The notes beneath the pieces were generated by a model that was given only the letters and a program-made list of their open reading frames with translations, had not been told where the DNA came from and ran no database searches. From assembly GCA_034679345.1 (NCBI GenBank), contig JAXDAY010000029.1, forward strand, positions 1 to 64,000: a stretch of DNA of 64,000 nucleotides, read 5' to 3'. This DNA is from JAXDAY01 sp034679345 (GTDB lineage Bacteria; Eisenbacteria; RBG-16-71-46; CAIMUX01; VGJL01). Shown here piece after piece: positions 54,001 to 62,273 of this stretch (its first letter is position 1; the number at the start of each line of letters is the position of its first letter). Both the position numbers and the translations under genes were made by a program.

Positions 54001-54630
54001 ATGGTCACTGGGGACGAACGCCAACCGGCCCCCTCGCCCGAGAGTCTCTCCGATGAAGAGCTGATGGAGGAGATCGTTCGGGGGTCCGAGGAAGCGTTTG
54101 GAGCGCTCGTGAGGCGGTACCAGTCGCGGATCATCAATGCGGTGAGCCGGCTGATCAGCGATCGCGATCGAGCGCAGGAGATCGCCCAAGAGACCTTCCT
54201 GCGGGTCTTCATCCATCGGGAGCGGTATCGGCCGAGCGGGAAGTTCAGCACATGGCTCTATACCATCGCGATGAATCTGGCGAAGAACGAGATACGACGG
54301 CGGGTCCGTTCGCGGGCGGTCGTTTCGCTGGAGAAGCTGATCGAGGCTACGGGCGATGGCGGGTCATTCATCGCCGATCCCGGACCGAGTCCGGAGAGGA
54401 GCTTCAGGCGAAGGGAGATCAGGAGCAAGGTGGTGGCTGCCATCGAGCGTCTTCCGAGGAAGTTTCGGGAGGTCCTGGTCCTGAGAGACATGCAGCAGCT
54501 GTCGTACGAGGAAATCGGGGAGGTGCTTCGCATCCCGGGAGGCACGGTCCGCTCTCGCATCAACCGGGCGCGCCTTGCACTCAAGGAGCTGTTGGATCCA
54601 AACATCGAGGGGACTGCAGATGAACTGTAG
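54001..54630 (+). CDS. ECF-family RNA polymerase sigma factor (RpoE-like)
   Basis: A 209-residue extracytoplasmic-function sigma factor. Region 2 is seen in GALVRRYQSRIINAVSRL, RAQEIAQETFLRVF and KFSTWLYTIAMNLAKNEIRR. Region 4 is seen in LPRKFREVLVLRDMQQLSYE, EIGEVLRIPGGTVRSRINRA. The 11-base overlap with a zinc anti-sigma gene fits the usual co-translation of the pair. GGGAGATT precedes the ATG. Regulon promoters are not identified. Confidence 0.94.
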   Translation: MVTGDERQPAPSPESLSDEELMEEIVRGSEEAFGALVRRYQSRIINAVSRLISDRDRAQEIAQETFLRVFIHRERYRPSGKFSTWLYTIAMNLAKNEIRRRVRSRAVVSLEKLIEATGDGGSFIADPGPSPERSFRRREIRSKVVAAIERLPRKFREVLVLRDMQQLSYEEIGEVLRIPGGTVRSRINRARLALKELLDPNIEGTADEL

Positions 54631-55315
54631 GCATGCAAAAGGGCTCTTCTCTCCCAGCCTCGACGCCGTGTTGAGCTTCGAGGAGCGGCGCAAGCTGGAC
54701 GCGCACCTGGAACGCTGCCCCGCTTGTCGGGGGGAATTCGCGAAGCTCGAGCGGACCGTCGCATGGGTCCGTGATTTGCCTGAGCTGGCTGCCGACGAGG
54801 GTTTCGTGGATCGCGTGCTGCTCGCCGCCCGGCAGGCGCGCGCCTCGCAGGCATCCCTGCCCCCGGAGCCCGGCCTTTGGGAGAGGGTCCGCGCCGGCAT
54901 CTCCGAGCTGGGATGGAGCCCTTCGCCGCGCGTGGCGATCGCCGCGCTCGCCCTGGGGCTCATCGTCGGGGTGACGGGCAGCATGCTGGTCATTCACCGA
55001 CCCTCGTCCTCTACGGGGACCTCGACGACGGCTCAGCTCGGTTCGGATGCGCCTTTGGAAACGGAATCGCCGGCTGCGGCCATGCGGAGCCCGGTCGCGG
55101 AGACTCCGGTCCCGGGCTCGATCGGCGATCTCGTCGACGAGATGGTCCGGCGGATGGAAGGGGTCGGGGCGTCGGCCGCGGACAGCGCCGAGACGCAAGC
55201 CCTCGACTGGACGCCGACCCGGGATCCGGGCGCGACGGGACGAGTCGTGGGGTCCGAACCGACCGCGCCGGGAGAAGGTCGCGGACGTGGGAATCGTGTC
55301 TATATCGTCTTCTAG
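54620..55315 (+). CDS. Transmembrane zinc anti-sigma factor
   Basis: A 231-residue protein with a ZAS zinc finger at the N-terminus (Cys3, then His29-x3-Cys33-x2-Cys36 in HLERCPACRGEF) that would hold the ECF sigma factor. One membrane span follows (about 107-127, IAALALGLIVGVTGSMLVI), then a Ser/Thr/Pro-rich periplasmic tail of about 100 residues without a known sensor domain. ATG 54620 lies within the sigma gene. Confidence 0.88.
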   Translation: MNCRHAKGLFSPSLDAVLSFEERRKLDAHLERCPACRGEFAKLERTVAWVRDLPELAADEGFVDRVLLAARQARASQASLPPEPGLWERVRAGISELGWSPSPRVAIAALALGLIVGVTGSMLVIHRPSSSTGTSTTAQLGSDAPLETESPAAAMRSPVAETPVPGSIGDLVDEMVRRMEGVGASAADSAETQALDWTPTRDPGATGRVVGSEPTAPGEGRGRGNRVYIVF

Positions 55316-55327
55316 AGAGTGGTGGCG

Positions 55328-56500
55328 ATGAGGCCGACCGTGCGCTCCGCGCTTGCGCTCGCGGCTCTCGCCATCGCCCCGGTGGTTCTCGCGGGTCCCG
55401 TCGACGAGAAGCTTGACCAGCTCCTGAACGAGTCCTCGGGCGGGGTCGTGCGCATCGAGGTGCGCCGGACCTTCAGCGTTCCATCCCATGGGCGTTCGGA
55501 GCAGCCGGAGGATCAGCCGGCGATCCAGATTCGCGGAAGCGGGATCGTGTGGGATCGCTCGGGCCACATCCTGACGGTGACCGATCTGGCCCAGCCGAGC
55601 GACACGGTGTGGGTCGTTGATTCGGCGGGCCGGCGCGCGAAGGCGGAGTTCGTCAATCAGGAGCCCGAGATCGGTCTCAGCTTGATCCGGATCGCTCCGT
55701 CGCCAGCCCTGCGGCCGATCGGGCGCGGTGTGTCCTCGACCCTGGCCCCGAAGGACTGGGTCTTTCTCCTCTCCGATCCCGGGGCGCCGCGAACCGAAGG
55801 CCGCCTGGCCTTGGGCAGGGTGCGGGTGCGGGTCGGCTCCGATCGCGCGGCGCGCCTCCGGCTCGAGGGCGATGTCGACCCTGGGCTCGCCGGCGGCGCC
55901 GTCCTCGATGAAGACGGGCGACTCGTCGGCATCCTCATGGGCGAGGGCAGCGAAAGCCTCCTGCTGGCTGAAGGCTCGGGCGAACGCCCGATGGAGTTCT
56001 GCCTCTGGACTGCCGGTCCCACCGAGGCGGGCTGGGTCCTGCCGATCGAGCAGGCCCAGGCTGGCTTCGCCTCCCTCCTGGAGCGAGGAAAGCAGGGCTT
56101 CCTGGGTATCCGGGTCGAGTTCGCGGATGGGGACCGGGCTGCGGCCACGGTCGGGGCGGGAGTTCCGGTCGCCCGGGTCCTGCCGGGCAGCCCGGCCGCG
56201 CAGGCCGGGATCCTCCCCGGCGATCGTCTGATCGGATTTGGGGGCATGAAGGTCGATAGCTGGGACGAGCTGACGCAGAAGGTGGCCGCGACTCCCCCGA
56301 ATCGCCCCGTCCCCGTGCAGCTCGTGCGCGACGGTGTCGGGCGGACCGTCGAAGTCCGCCTGGCCGATCGGGGCACGATCATCTGGCGCGAGAAGCAGCG
56401 CGCACTCGCGGGAGGGCGGGAGAAGATCCTGAGAAATCGGCTGGACGCCCTCCGAAAGCAGCTCGAACTCCTTCGCTCCCAGCACGCAGCGCGCCCCTAG
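55328..56500 (+). CDS. HtrA/DegP-like PDZ protein with lost catalytic triad
   Basis: A 390-residue exported protein (signal peptide ending near VVLAGPV). The trypsin-like domain is recognisable from GSGIVWDRSGHILTVTDLA, GLSLIRI and GLAGGAVLDEDGRLVGILMG. The triad is gone: the His of ILTNNHV is Asp86, the Asp of the DLAV motif is Gly116, and the Ser of GNSGG is Ala188. A PDZ domain follows (about 255-350, GSPAAQAGILPGDRLIGFGG), then an Arg/Leu-rich helical tail. It probably binds peptides without cutting them. It is 12 bases after the anti-sigma gene. ATG 55328 or GTG 55319 may be the start. Confidence 0.8.
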   Translation: MRPTVRSALALAALAIAPVVLAGPVDEKLDQLLNESSGGVVRIEVRRTFSVPSHGRSEQPEDQPAIQIRGSGIVWDRSGHILTVTDLAQPSDTVWVVDSAGRRAKAEFVNQEPEIGLSLIRIAPSPALRPIGRGVSSTLAPKDWVFLLSDPGAPRTEGRLALGRVRVRVGSDRAARLRLEGDVDPGLAGGAVLDEDGRLVGILMGEGSESLLLAEGSGERPMEFCLWTAGPTEAGWVLPIEQAQAGFASLLERGKQGFLGIRVEFADGDRAAATVGAGVPVARVLPGSPAAQAGILPGDRLIGFGGMKVDSWDELTQKVAATPPNRPVPVQLVRDGVGRTVEVRLADRGTIIWREKQRALAGGREKILRNRLDALRKQLELLRSQHAARP

Positions 56501-56504
56501 CCAA

Positions 56505-56534
56505 CTGGACTTGCCCCGGGGCCGATGGTAGCGT
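56505..56534 (+). promoter_or_regulatory. Possible leaderless promoter for aroB
   Basis: CTGGAC (56505-56510), 18-base spacer, TAGCGT (56529-56534), and ATG at 56541 six bases later with no ribosome binding site. Confidence 0.4.
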
Positions 56535-56540
56535 CCCGGC

Positions 56541-57635
56541 ATGATTTCCCAGGGACCCATCCGAGTCGAGCTCGCGGAGCGATCCTACTCCGTGCAGGTG
56601 CATCCGCTCGCCGAGTGGGGAGCCCTCGAGCTGCCGGAGCTCGAGGAGCGCGGTCGATCCATGCTCCTGGTCTCCGACGATCATGTCGGTCCCCTCTGGC
56701 TCGAGACCGCGGCCCGATTCCTCCAATCCAGGGGCATGATCGTTCGAACGCTGCAAGTGCCGGCGGGCGAATCCAGCAAGAGCCTCGGCACGGCGGAGAC
56801 GATCTGGGCCTCCCTCCTGGACGCCGGGATCCGTAGGGACGGCTGGGTGGCCGCCCTCGGCGGCGGAGTGGTCGGGGATCTGGCCGGGTGGGCGGCCGCC
56901 TCCTACCTTCGGGGAATCGCCTTCATCCAAATCCCCACGAGCCTGCTGGCGATGGCGGACTCCAGCATCGGGGGAAAGGTCGGAGTCAATGCCGCGGGGG
57001 TGAAGAACCTGCTCGGCGCGTTCCACCAGCCCCGTGGCGTGCTGACGGCGCCGGAGTTCCTGAAGACCCTGCCGGATGAAGAGCTTGCCAACGGGCTCGC
57101 CGAGGTCATCAAGGCAGCCATCATCGGGGATCCGGAGCTTTTCCGCCTGCTGGAGACCGCTGAACGGCCGATCTGGAATAGGGAGACCAAGGTCCTGGAG
57201 GAGATCATCTTCCGAAGCGTCCGGGTCAAGGCGCGGATCGTGGGCATGGACGAGCGGGAGTCAGGTCCGCGGAAGGCGCTCAATCTGGGGCACACCCTCG
57301 GGCACATGATCGAATCCGCGGGAGGTTTCTCGAGGTACCGGCATGGCGAGGCCGTGGCGATCGGCCTGGTAGCTGCCTGCCAACTCTCTGTGTCTCAAGG
57401 AATTGCGCAAGCGCCCTACCGGGATCGGGTAGAACGCCTGCTCGAGCGGCACCGGCTTCCGACTCGGGCCAAGGGTCTTGCCTGGAACGACCTCGAGCCG
57501 TGGCTGAGGCACGACAAGAAGGCGCGCGAGGAGGGAGCTACCTTCATATTGACAGGGGGGTTGGGCGATGTTAGGGTCCAGCCGCATGTTTCCGATACCT
57601 CGATCCGCGAGGCCGCGGCTTATGTGCTGGGCTGA
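56541..57635 (+). CDS. aroB: 3-dehydroquinate synthase
   Basis: Second step of the shikimate pathway (DAHP to 3-dehydroquinate). The 364-residue product has the NAD-binding GWVAALGGGVVGDLAGWAAA, the active-site segment QIPTSLLAMADSSIGGKVGV, NLLGAFHQP, the metal ligands Glu (NGLAEVIKAAII), His (LNLGHTLGHMIE) and the second His (YRHGEAVAIGLVAA). Length is normal. aroQ follows after three bases. Confidence 0.97.
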   Translation: MISQGPIRVELAERSYSVQVHPLAEWGALELPELEERGRSMLLVSDDHVGPLWLETAARFLQSRGMIVRTLQVPAGESSKSLGTAETIWASLLDAGIRRDGWVAALGGGVVGDLAGWAAASYLRGIAFIQIPTSLLAMADSSIGGKVGVNAAGVKNLLGAFHQPRGVLTAPEFLKTLPDEELANGLAEVIKAAIIGDPELFRLLETAERPIWNRETKVLEEIIFRSVRVKARIVGMDERESGPRKALNLGHTLGHMIESAGGFSRYRHGEAVAIGLVAACQLSVSQGIAQAPYRDRVERLLERHRLPTRAKGLAWNDLEPWLRHDKKAREEGATFILTGGLGDVRVQPHVSDTSIREAAAYVLG

Positions 57636-57638
57636 TCG

Positions 57639-58079
57639 ATGAAGCCGGTTCTGGTCCTGAACGGGCCGAATCTCAACCTGCTCGGGCTGCGAGAGCCGCA
57701 GGTCTATGGGACTCAGACTCTTGCGGAGATCGAGAGGGACCTTCGTGCTGAAGGGGCGGCCCTGGGCGTCGAGCTGGTCTTCTTCCAGAGCAACCACGAG
57801 GGGGCGCTGATCGACCGGTTGCACGAGGCTAGAGGGAAGACCCGGGGGGCGTTGCTCAATCCGGGGGGGCTTTCCCACACGAGCGTCTCCCTGCGGGACG
57901 CGGTTGCGGCGATGGACTTTCCGACGATCGAAGTCCATATCTCGAATACCTTCGCCCGGGAGGGGTTCCGACGGCTGGACCGGATCGCGCCGGTCTGCCA
58001 TGGCGTGATCGCGGGACTTGGCGCCTTCGGATACCGGGCGGGTCTCCGCGCCCTCCTGGATCTGACTCCTGAATCGTGA
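57639..58079 (+). CDS. aroQ: 3-dehydroquinate dehydratase, type II
   Basis: Third step of the shikimate pathway. The 146-residue dodecameric type has LVLNGPNLNLLGLREPQVYG with the catalytic Tyr, the loop Arg-rich segment, NPGGLSHTSVSLRDA and EVHISNTFAREGFR with the catalytic His. Immediately follows aroB. Confidence 0.97.
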   Translation: MKPVLVLNGPNLNLLGLREPQVYGTQTLAEIERDLRAEGAALGVELVFFQSNHEGALIDRLHEARGKTRGALLNPGGLSHTSVSLRDAVAAMDFPTIEVHISNTFAREGFRRLDRIAPVCHGVIAGLGAFGYRAGLRALLDLTPES

Positions 58080-58103
58080 GGGTGGGGATGGAAGGGAGGC
58101 TCG

Positions 58104-58601
58104 ATGCGCATCGATGAGATCCGGCGGCTGATCAAGCTGGTCGAGGAGAGCCAGATCAACGAGCTCGAGATCCGCCGGTGGATGACGCGCGTCAGGATCG
58201 TAAAACGCTCCGAGGAACTCTCGGACGACGCGCGCGGCACGACGGTCAGACTGCCGGCCCTTCCGCAGGCGCCCGCTGCCGCGACGCGCGAGTCGTCGTC
58301 CGCGGTTCCGGCCGGCCCCGCGGCGCCGGTGCAAGCCGCCGAGACGGGGGAGGAGGCAGGGCTCGTGGCGATCCGGTCCCCGATGGTGGGGACCTTCTAT
58401 CGCGCCCCTTCGCCCCAGTCGCCCCCGTATGTTGATGTCAACCAGCGGGTCGCCGTGGGCCAGGTCGTTTGCATCGTCGAGGCGATGAAGCTCATGAACG
58501 AGATCGAATCCGAGGTGGCTGGAACGATTGCGAAGATCCTCGTTCAGAACGGAATGCCCGTCGAGTTCAACCAGACTCTGTTCCTCGTGCGTCCGGACTA
58601 G
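58104..58601 (+). CDS. accB: Biotin carboxyl carrier protein of acetyl-CoA carboxylase
   Basis: Carries CO2 on biotin between the carboxylase and transferase. The 165-residue product has the usual N-terminal helix, a Pro/Ala-rich linker (about 60-95) and a biotinyl domain whose target Lys lies in CIVEAMKLMNEIESEV. The thumb region FYRAPSPQSPPYVDV is present. BirA at 34790 is its expected ligase. accC follows only after an intervening pilT-like gene. Confidence 0.96.
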   Translation: MRIDEIRRLIKLVEESQINELEIRRWMTRVRIVKRSEELSDDARGTTVRLPALPQAPAAATRESSSAVPAGPAAPVQAAETGEEAGLVAIRSPMVGTFYRAPSPQSPPYVDVNQRVAVGQVVCIVEAMKLMNEIESEVAGTIAKILVQNGMPVEFNQTLFLVRPD

Positions 58602-58610
58602 GGGAGACCG

Positions 58611-59777
58611 ATGGACTTTCGCAAGATTCTCGCTGAGATGATCGAGAAGGGGGCCTCCGACCTGCATGTGAAGGTCGGCTGCCGTCCCACGGTGCGCGTC
58701 GACGGCCAGCTGCAGACCGTCGACCATCCCCCGGCGACCCAGAAGGATGTGGAGGCCTTCGTCGATCAGGTCCTCACTCCAGAGCAGAAGGAGCTCTTTC
58801 AGCGGGAGCGCGAGATCGACTTCGGCTTCGGAGTCCCCGGGCTCGCGCGCTTCCGATCGAACTTCTATTACCAGCGGGGAACGGTCGCCATCGCCCTGCG
58901 CCATGTTCCCCTCGGGGTTCCCGCGATCGAGGAGCTGAATCTTCCGCCGATCGTCGAGCAGCTGGCATTGCGCCCCCGCGGGCTGGTCCTTGTCACCGGG
59001 ACGGTAGGTTCCGGCAAGAGCACGACGCTCGCCTCGATGATCGATTCGGTGAACCGCAGCCTGGCGCGAAACGTCGTGACGATCGAGGATCCGATCGAGT
59101 TCCTCCACCGCGACGACAAGAGCCTCATCAGCCAGCGCGAGGTCGGCCTCGACACGGGGTCGTTCGCCGATGCGCTGCGGCACATCCTTCGCCAGGACCC
59201 GGACGTGATCCTTCTGGGAGAGATCCGGGATCGCGAGACGATGTCGATCGCCCTCATGGCGGCCGACACCGGCCACCTGGTCCTCTCGACGCTTCACACG
59301 ATCGACGCCGCGCAGACCGTGAACCGGATCATCTCGTTCTACCCTCCACACCAGCACGACGAGGTCCGATTCCTGTTGGCCACGACGCTCCAGGCCGTGG
59401 TGAGCCTTCGTCTGATCCCGCGCGCGTCAGGGAAGGGACGGGTCCCCGCCGTCGAGGTCCTCGTCAACACGCCGACGATTCGCGAGTACCTTCTCGACCC
59501 GGAGAAGACCCTCCTGATCCGTCAAGCGGTTCATGAGGGCGGCGCCCAGTACGGTATGCAGACCTTCGACCAGTCGCTGATGCTTCTCTATCGAGACGGT
59601 CTGATCACCCTGGAGCAGGCCCTCAAGGCATCCACGAGTCCGACCGAGTTCGAGCTCCGCATCCGGGGGATCAAGTCCTCGAGCGACTCGCGGTGGGAGC
59701 CCTTCGAGGCGGCGAGTCCTCCGGAAGGATCCGAGATCCCCAAGGCGAGCCAGCCGCCCGGGATCGCACGGTTCTAG
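58611..59777 (+). CDS. pilT: PilT-like twitching ATPase
   Basis: Hexameric type II/IV secretion ATPase that retracts type IV pili. The 388-residue product has the N-terminal domain with KGASDLHVKVGCRPTVRVDG, Walker A LVTGTVGSGKSTTLASM, the Asp box TIEDPIEFLH, Walker B DPDVILLGEIRDRETM and the His box ADTGHLVLSTLHTIDA. The AIRNLIRE-type C-terminal motif of classical PilT is not obvious (here KTLLIRQAVHEG), so a PilU-like or divergent PilT is possible. It lies between accB and accC with 9-base and 8-base gaps. Confidence 0.88.
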   Translation: MDFRKILAEMIEKGASDLHVKVGCRPTVRVDGQLQTVDHPPATQKDVEAFVDQVLTPEQKELFQREREIDFGFGVPGLARFRSNFYYQRGTVAIALRHVPLGVPAIEELNLPPIVEQLALRPRGLVLVTGTVGSGKSTTLASMIDSVNRSLARNVVTIEDPIEFLHRDDKSLISQREVGLDTGSFADALRHILRQDPDVILLGEIRDRETMSIALMAADTGHLVLSTLHTIDAAQTVNRIISFYPPHQHDEVRFLLATTLQAVVSLRLIPRASGKGRVPAVEVLVNTPTIREYLLDPEKTLLIRQAVHEGGAQYGMQTFDQSLMLLYRDGLITLEQALKASTSPTEFELRIRGIKSSSDSRWEPFEAASPPEGSEIPKASQPPGIARF

Positions 59778-59785
59778 GCGGCCGG

Positions 59786-61204
59786 ATGTTCCGAAAGATC
59801 CTGGTCGCAAACCGGGGAGAGGTCGCTCTCCGGGTGATTCGCGCCTGCCGGGAGCTCGGGATCGGAAGCGTGGCGGTCTACTCGGAGGCGGACGCCGAGT
59901 CGATGCACGTGCGCCTCGCGGACGAGTCGATCTGCATCGGTCCGCCGAAGAGCAAGGAAAGCTACCTCAATATCCCCCGGATCATGTCGGCGGTGCAGAT
60001 CACGGGCGCCGACGCGGTCCACCCGGGATACGGCTTCCTCGCGGAGAACGCGCAGTTCGCCGAGGTCTGCGAATCGAGCGGATTGACCTTCATCGGGCCG
60101 CCCCCCCACGCCATCCAGGAGATGGGCGACAAGGCGATCGCCAAGCGGCTGATGAAGGAGGCCGGGGTTCCCGTGCTCCCCGGCAGCGAAGGGATCGTGG
60201 AGGATCCCGCCGCGGCCCTCGAGATCGCCGAGGAGGTCGGCTATCCGGTCATCCTCAAGGCGAAGGACGGTGGAGGCGGCAAGGGGATGCGCGTCGTGCG
60301 CGCGCCGGAGGATCTGGAACGCCTCTTCGTGACCGCCCAGTCGGAGGCTGAAGCGGCATTCAACAGCCGCGCGGTCTACCTGGAGAAGTTCCTGCTCGGC
60401 CCGCGCCACATCGAGATCCAGATCGTCGCCGACCGGCAGGGCAACGCGATCCATCTGGGCGAGCGGGACTGCTCGATCCAACGACGGCACCAGAAGCTCA
60501 TCGAGGAGTGCCCCAGCCCGATCCTGAGCGGAGACATCCGGGAGGCGATGGGGCGAACGGCCGTGGCAGGCGCCCTGGGCATCGGCTATGCGAGTCTCGG
60601 GACGATGGAGTTTCTCTTCGATCCGACGAGCCGCCGGTTCTACTTCATGGAAATGAACACCCGCCTTCAGGTGGAGCATCCCGTCACCGAGATGGTGACC
60701 GGAATCGACCTGGTGAAGCTCCAGATCCGGATCGCCGCCGGAGAGCCTCTGCCCCTTTCCCAAGGGCAGGTCGAGTGGCGCGGCCACGCGATCGAGTGCC
60801 GGATCAACGCCGAGGATCCGCTGCAGGCCTTCCGGCCTTCGCCGGGCGACGTGAGCCTCTTCTACCTCTCAGGCGGTCCAGGAATCCGCATCGACAGCCA
60901 CATGATCAGCGGCGCGGTCGTCTCGCCCCACTACGATTCCATGGTGGCGAAGCTGATCGCTCACGGGGCGGACCGATCGGAGGCCCTCGCGCGCATGGAG
61001 CGCGCCTTGGGGGAGTCACGGATCGAAGGGGTCAAGTCGACGATCGGATTCCACCGGGAGGTGCTCCGGCATCCGGAGTTTCGGGCCGGACGCTACGACA
61101 CCGGCTTCCTCGATCGCTGGATGGCCGAGCGTGAGGAGTCCGCGAAGCCGGTGGGCGAGGCCGAACCGCCGCCGCCGGCCCCCTCGACGCCCCCTATCGC
61201 GTGA
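59786..61204 (+). CDS. accC: Biotin carboxylase subunit of acetyl-CoA carboxylase
   Basis: ATP-dependent carboxylation of the AccB biotin. The 472-residue product starts MFRKILVANRGEVALRVIRA, has HPGYGFLAENAQFAEVCE, the ATP-grasp loop KAKDGGGGKGMRVV, the catalytic ERDCSIQRRHQKLIEECPSP region (broken here as ERDCSIQRRHQK and LIEECPSP) and FMEMNTRLQVEHPVTEMVTG. A C-terminal tail of about 20 Pro/Glu residues is extra. ATG 59786 is preceded by GGCCGG only, so coupling to the upstream gene is likely. Its end overlaps the convergent lptG by 11 bases. Confidence 0.97.
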   Translation: MFRKILVANRGEVALRVIRACRELGIGSVAVYSEADAESMHVRLADESICIGPPKSKESYLNIPRIMSAVQITGADAVHPGYGFLAENAQFAEVCESSGLTFIGPPPHAIQEMGDKAIAKRLMKEAGVPVLPGSEGIVEDPAAALEIAEEVGYPVILKAKDGGGGKGMRVVRAPEDLERLFVTAQSEAEAAFNSRAVYLEKFLLGPRHIEIQIVADRQGNAIHLGERDCSIQRRHQKLIEECPSPILSGDIREAMGRTAVAGALGIGYASLGTMEFLFDPTSRRFYFMEMNTRLQVEHPVTEMVTGIDLVKLQIRIAAGEPLPLSQGQVEWRGHAIECRINAEDPLQAFRPSPGDVSLFYLSGGPGIRIDSHMISGAVVSPHYDSMVAKLIAHGADRSEALARMERALGESRIEGVKSTIGFHREVLRHPEFRAGRYDTGFLDRWMAEREESAKPVGEAEPPPPAPSTPPIA

Positions 61205-62273
61205 CCTTCCAGTAGAAGAGGGATCCGACCGCGGCGAAGACGATGTTGCCCGCCCATGCGGCGAGCGCGGGAGCGATCGCGCCGTTGTAGCCGAATGCTT
61301 GTCCGGCGCGGATGCAGCCGAAGTAGGCGAAGCCGACGCAGACGGTCGCGCCGATTCCGATCGCCACATTCCCTCCGCGGACGATCCGCAGCGACAGGCT
61401 CGATCCCAGGAGCGTCATGATCAGCGTGGCGAGGGGGAACGACAGGCGAAGGTGGTAGTCGACCCGGAGCTTGCGGTCGCGACCGCCGCTCGCCGCCACC
61501 CGGTCTGCATAGCGTCGCAACTCCCGCATGTTCATCTGGAATGGGCTCTGCTCGATTCGCGCGAAGTCCGCGGGCCGTTCGGCGAGCCCCGAGGTGCCAA
61601 ACGCCTGGAACCGCACCGAGACCTCGCTGGAGTCGTTGAAGGTCCGCAGATGCCCGCGCTCGAACCTCCAGACGCCGTCCTGGATCGAGGCGGTTTCGGC
61701 GTCGATCCGGCGCACGATCGATTCACCTGCGAGCTGCTGGACCGTCACATTGCGCAGGGCACCCGTGGCTCCATCGAAGAGCTCGATCGAGTAGATCTGC
61801 CCCTTCTCGCCGAGGTAGCGGACGTTCAACCGCGTCGCGCGATCGGCGGTTTGCTGCCGCTTGATCTCCGTCTTCAGGATTCGGGTCTGATTGCGGTAGG
61901 CCTGCGGCACGGTCAGCTCTCCGATCGCGTAGGTCGCGCCGGAGAGCACCAGCCCGGCGGCGAGCATCGGGGCGGCGATCCGGATCGGGGAGATCCCCGC
62001 CCCTTGCATCGCGGTCACCTCATTGAAGCGCCGCAGCTGGCCGAGCGAGAGGATCGAGCCGAGCAGGGCTGCAAGGGGGAGGACCTGGACCAGGATCACC
62101 GGGATGCCCCAGAGGTAGTAGAGGACGACAAGCCGGACCGGGGCGCGGTTGTCGACCATCGTGTCGATCTTCTCGAAACCGTCTACGAGGATATAGATCC
62201 CGATGAAGAGGGCGATCCCCATCAGGGTATAGAGGAGGAAGTCCCGCAGGACGTACCAGTCCAGGCGCCTCAC
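61194..62273 (-). CDS. lptG: LPS export system permease LptG
   Basis: Inner-membrane half of the LptB2FG transporter that extracts LPS toward the outer membrane. The 359-residue product opens RRLDWYVLRDFLLYTLMGIA, has six membrane spans in two groups of three flanking a periplasmic beta-jellyroll domain (about 125-260), and the coupling-helix area LGQLRRFNEVTAMQGAGIS. GTG 62273 is preceded by GGAAGGAG and overlaps the lptF stop as GTGA. The rest of the frame upstream is antisense to nothing conserved and was left out. Confidence 0.92.
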   Translation of the reverse strand: MRRLDWYVLRDFLLYTLMGIALFIGIYILVDGFEKIDTMVDNRAPVRLVVLYYLWGIPVILVQVLPLAALLGSILSLGQLRRFNEVTAMQGAGISPIRIAAPMLAAGLVLSGATYAIGELTVPQAYRNQTRILKTEIKRQQTADRATRLNVRYLGEKGQIYSIELFDGATGALRNVTVQQLAGESIVRRIDAETASIQDGVWRFERGHLRTFNDSSEVSVRFQAFGTSGLAERPADFARIEQSPFQMNMRELRRYADRVAASGGRDRKLRVDYHLRLSFPLATLIMTLLGSSLSLRIVRGGNVAIGIGATVCVGFAYFGCIRAGQAFGYNGAIAPALAAWAGNIVFAAVGSLFYWKVTR

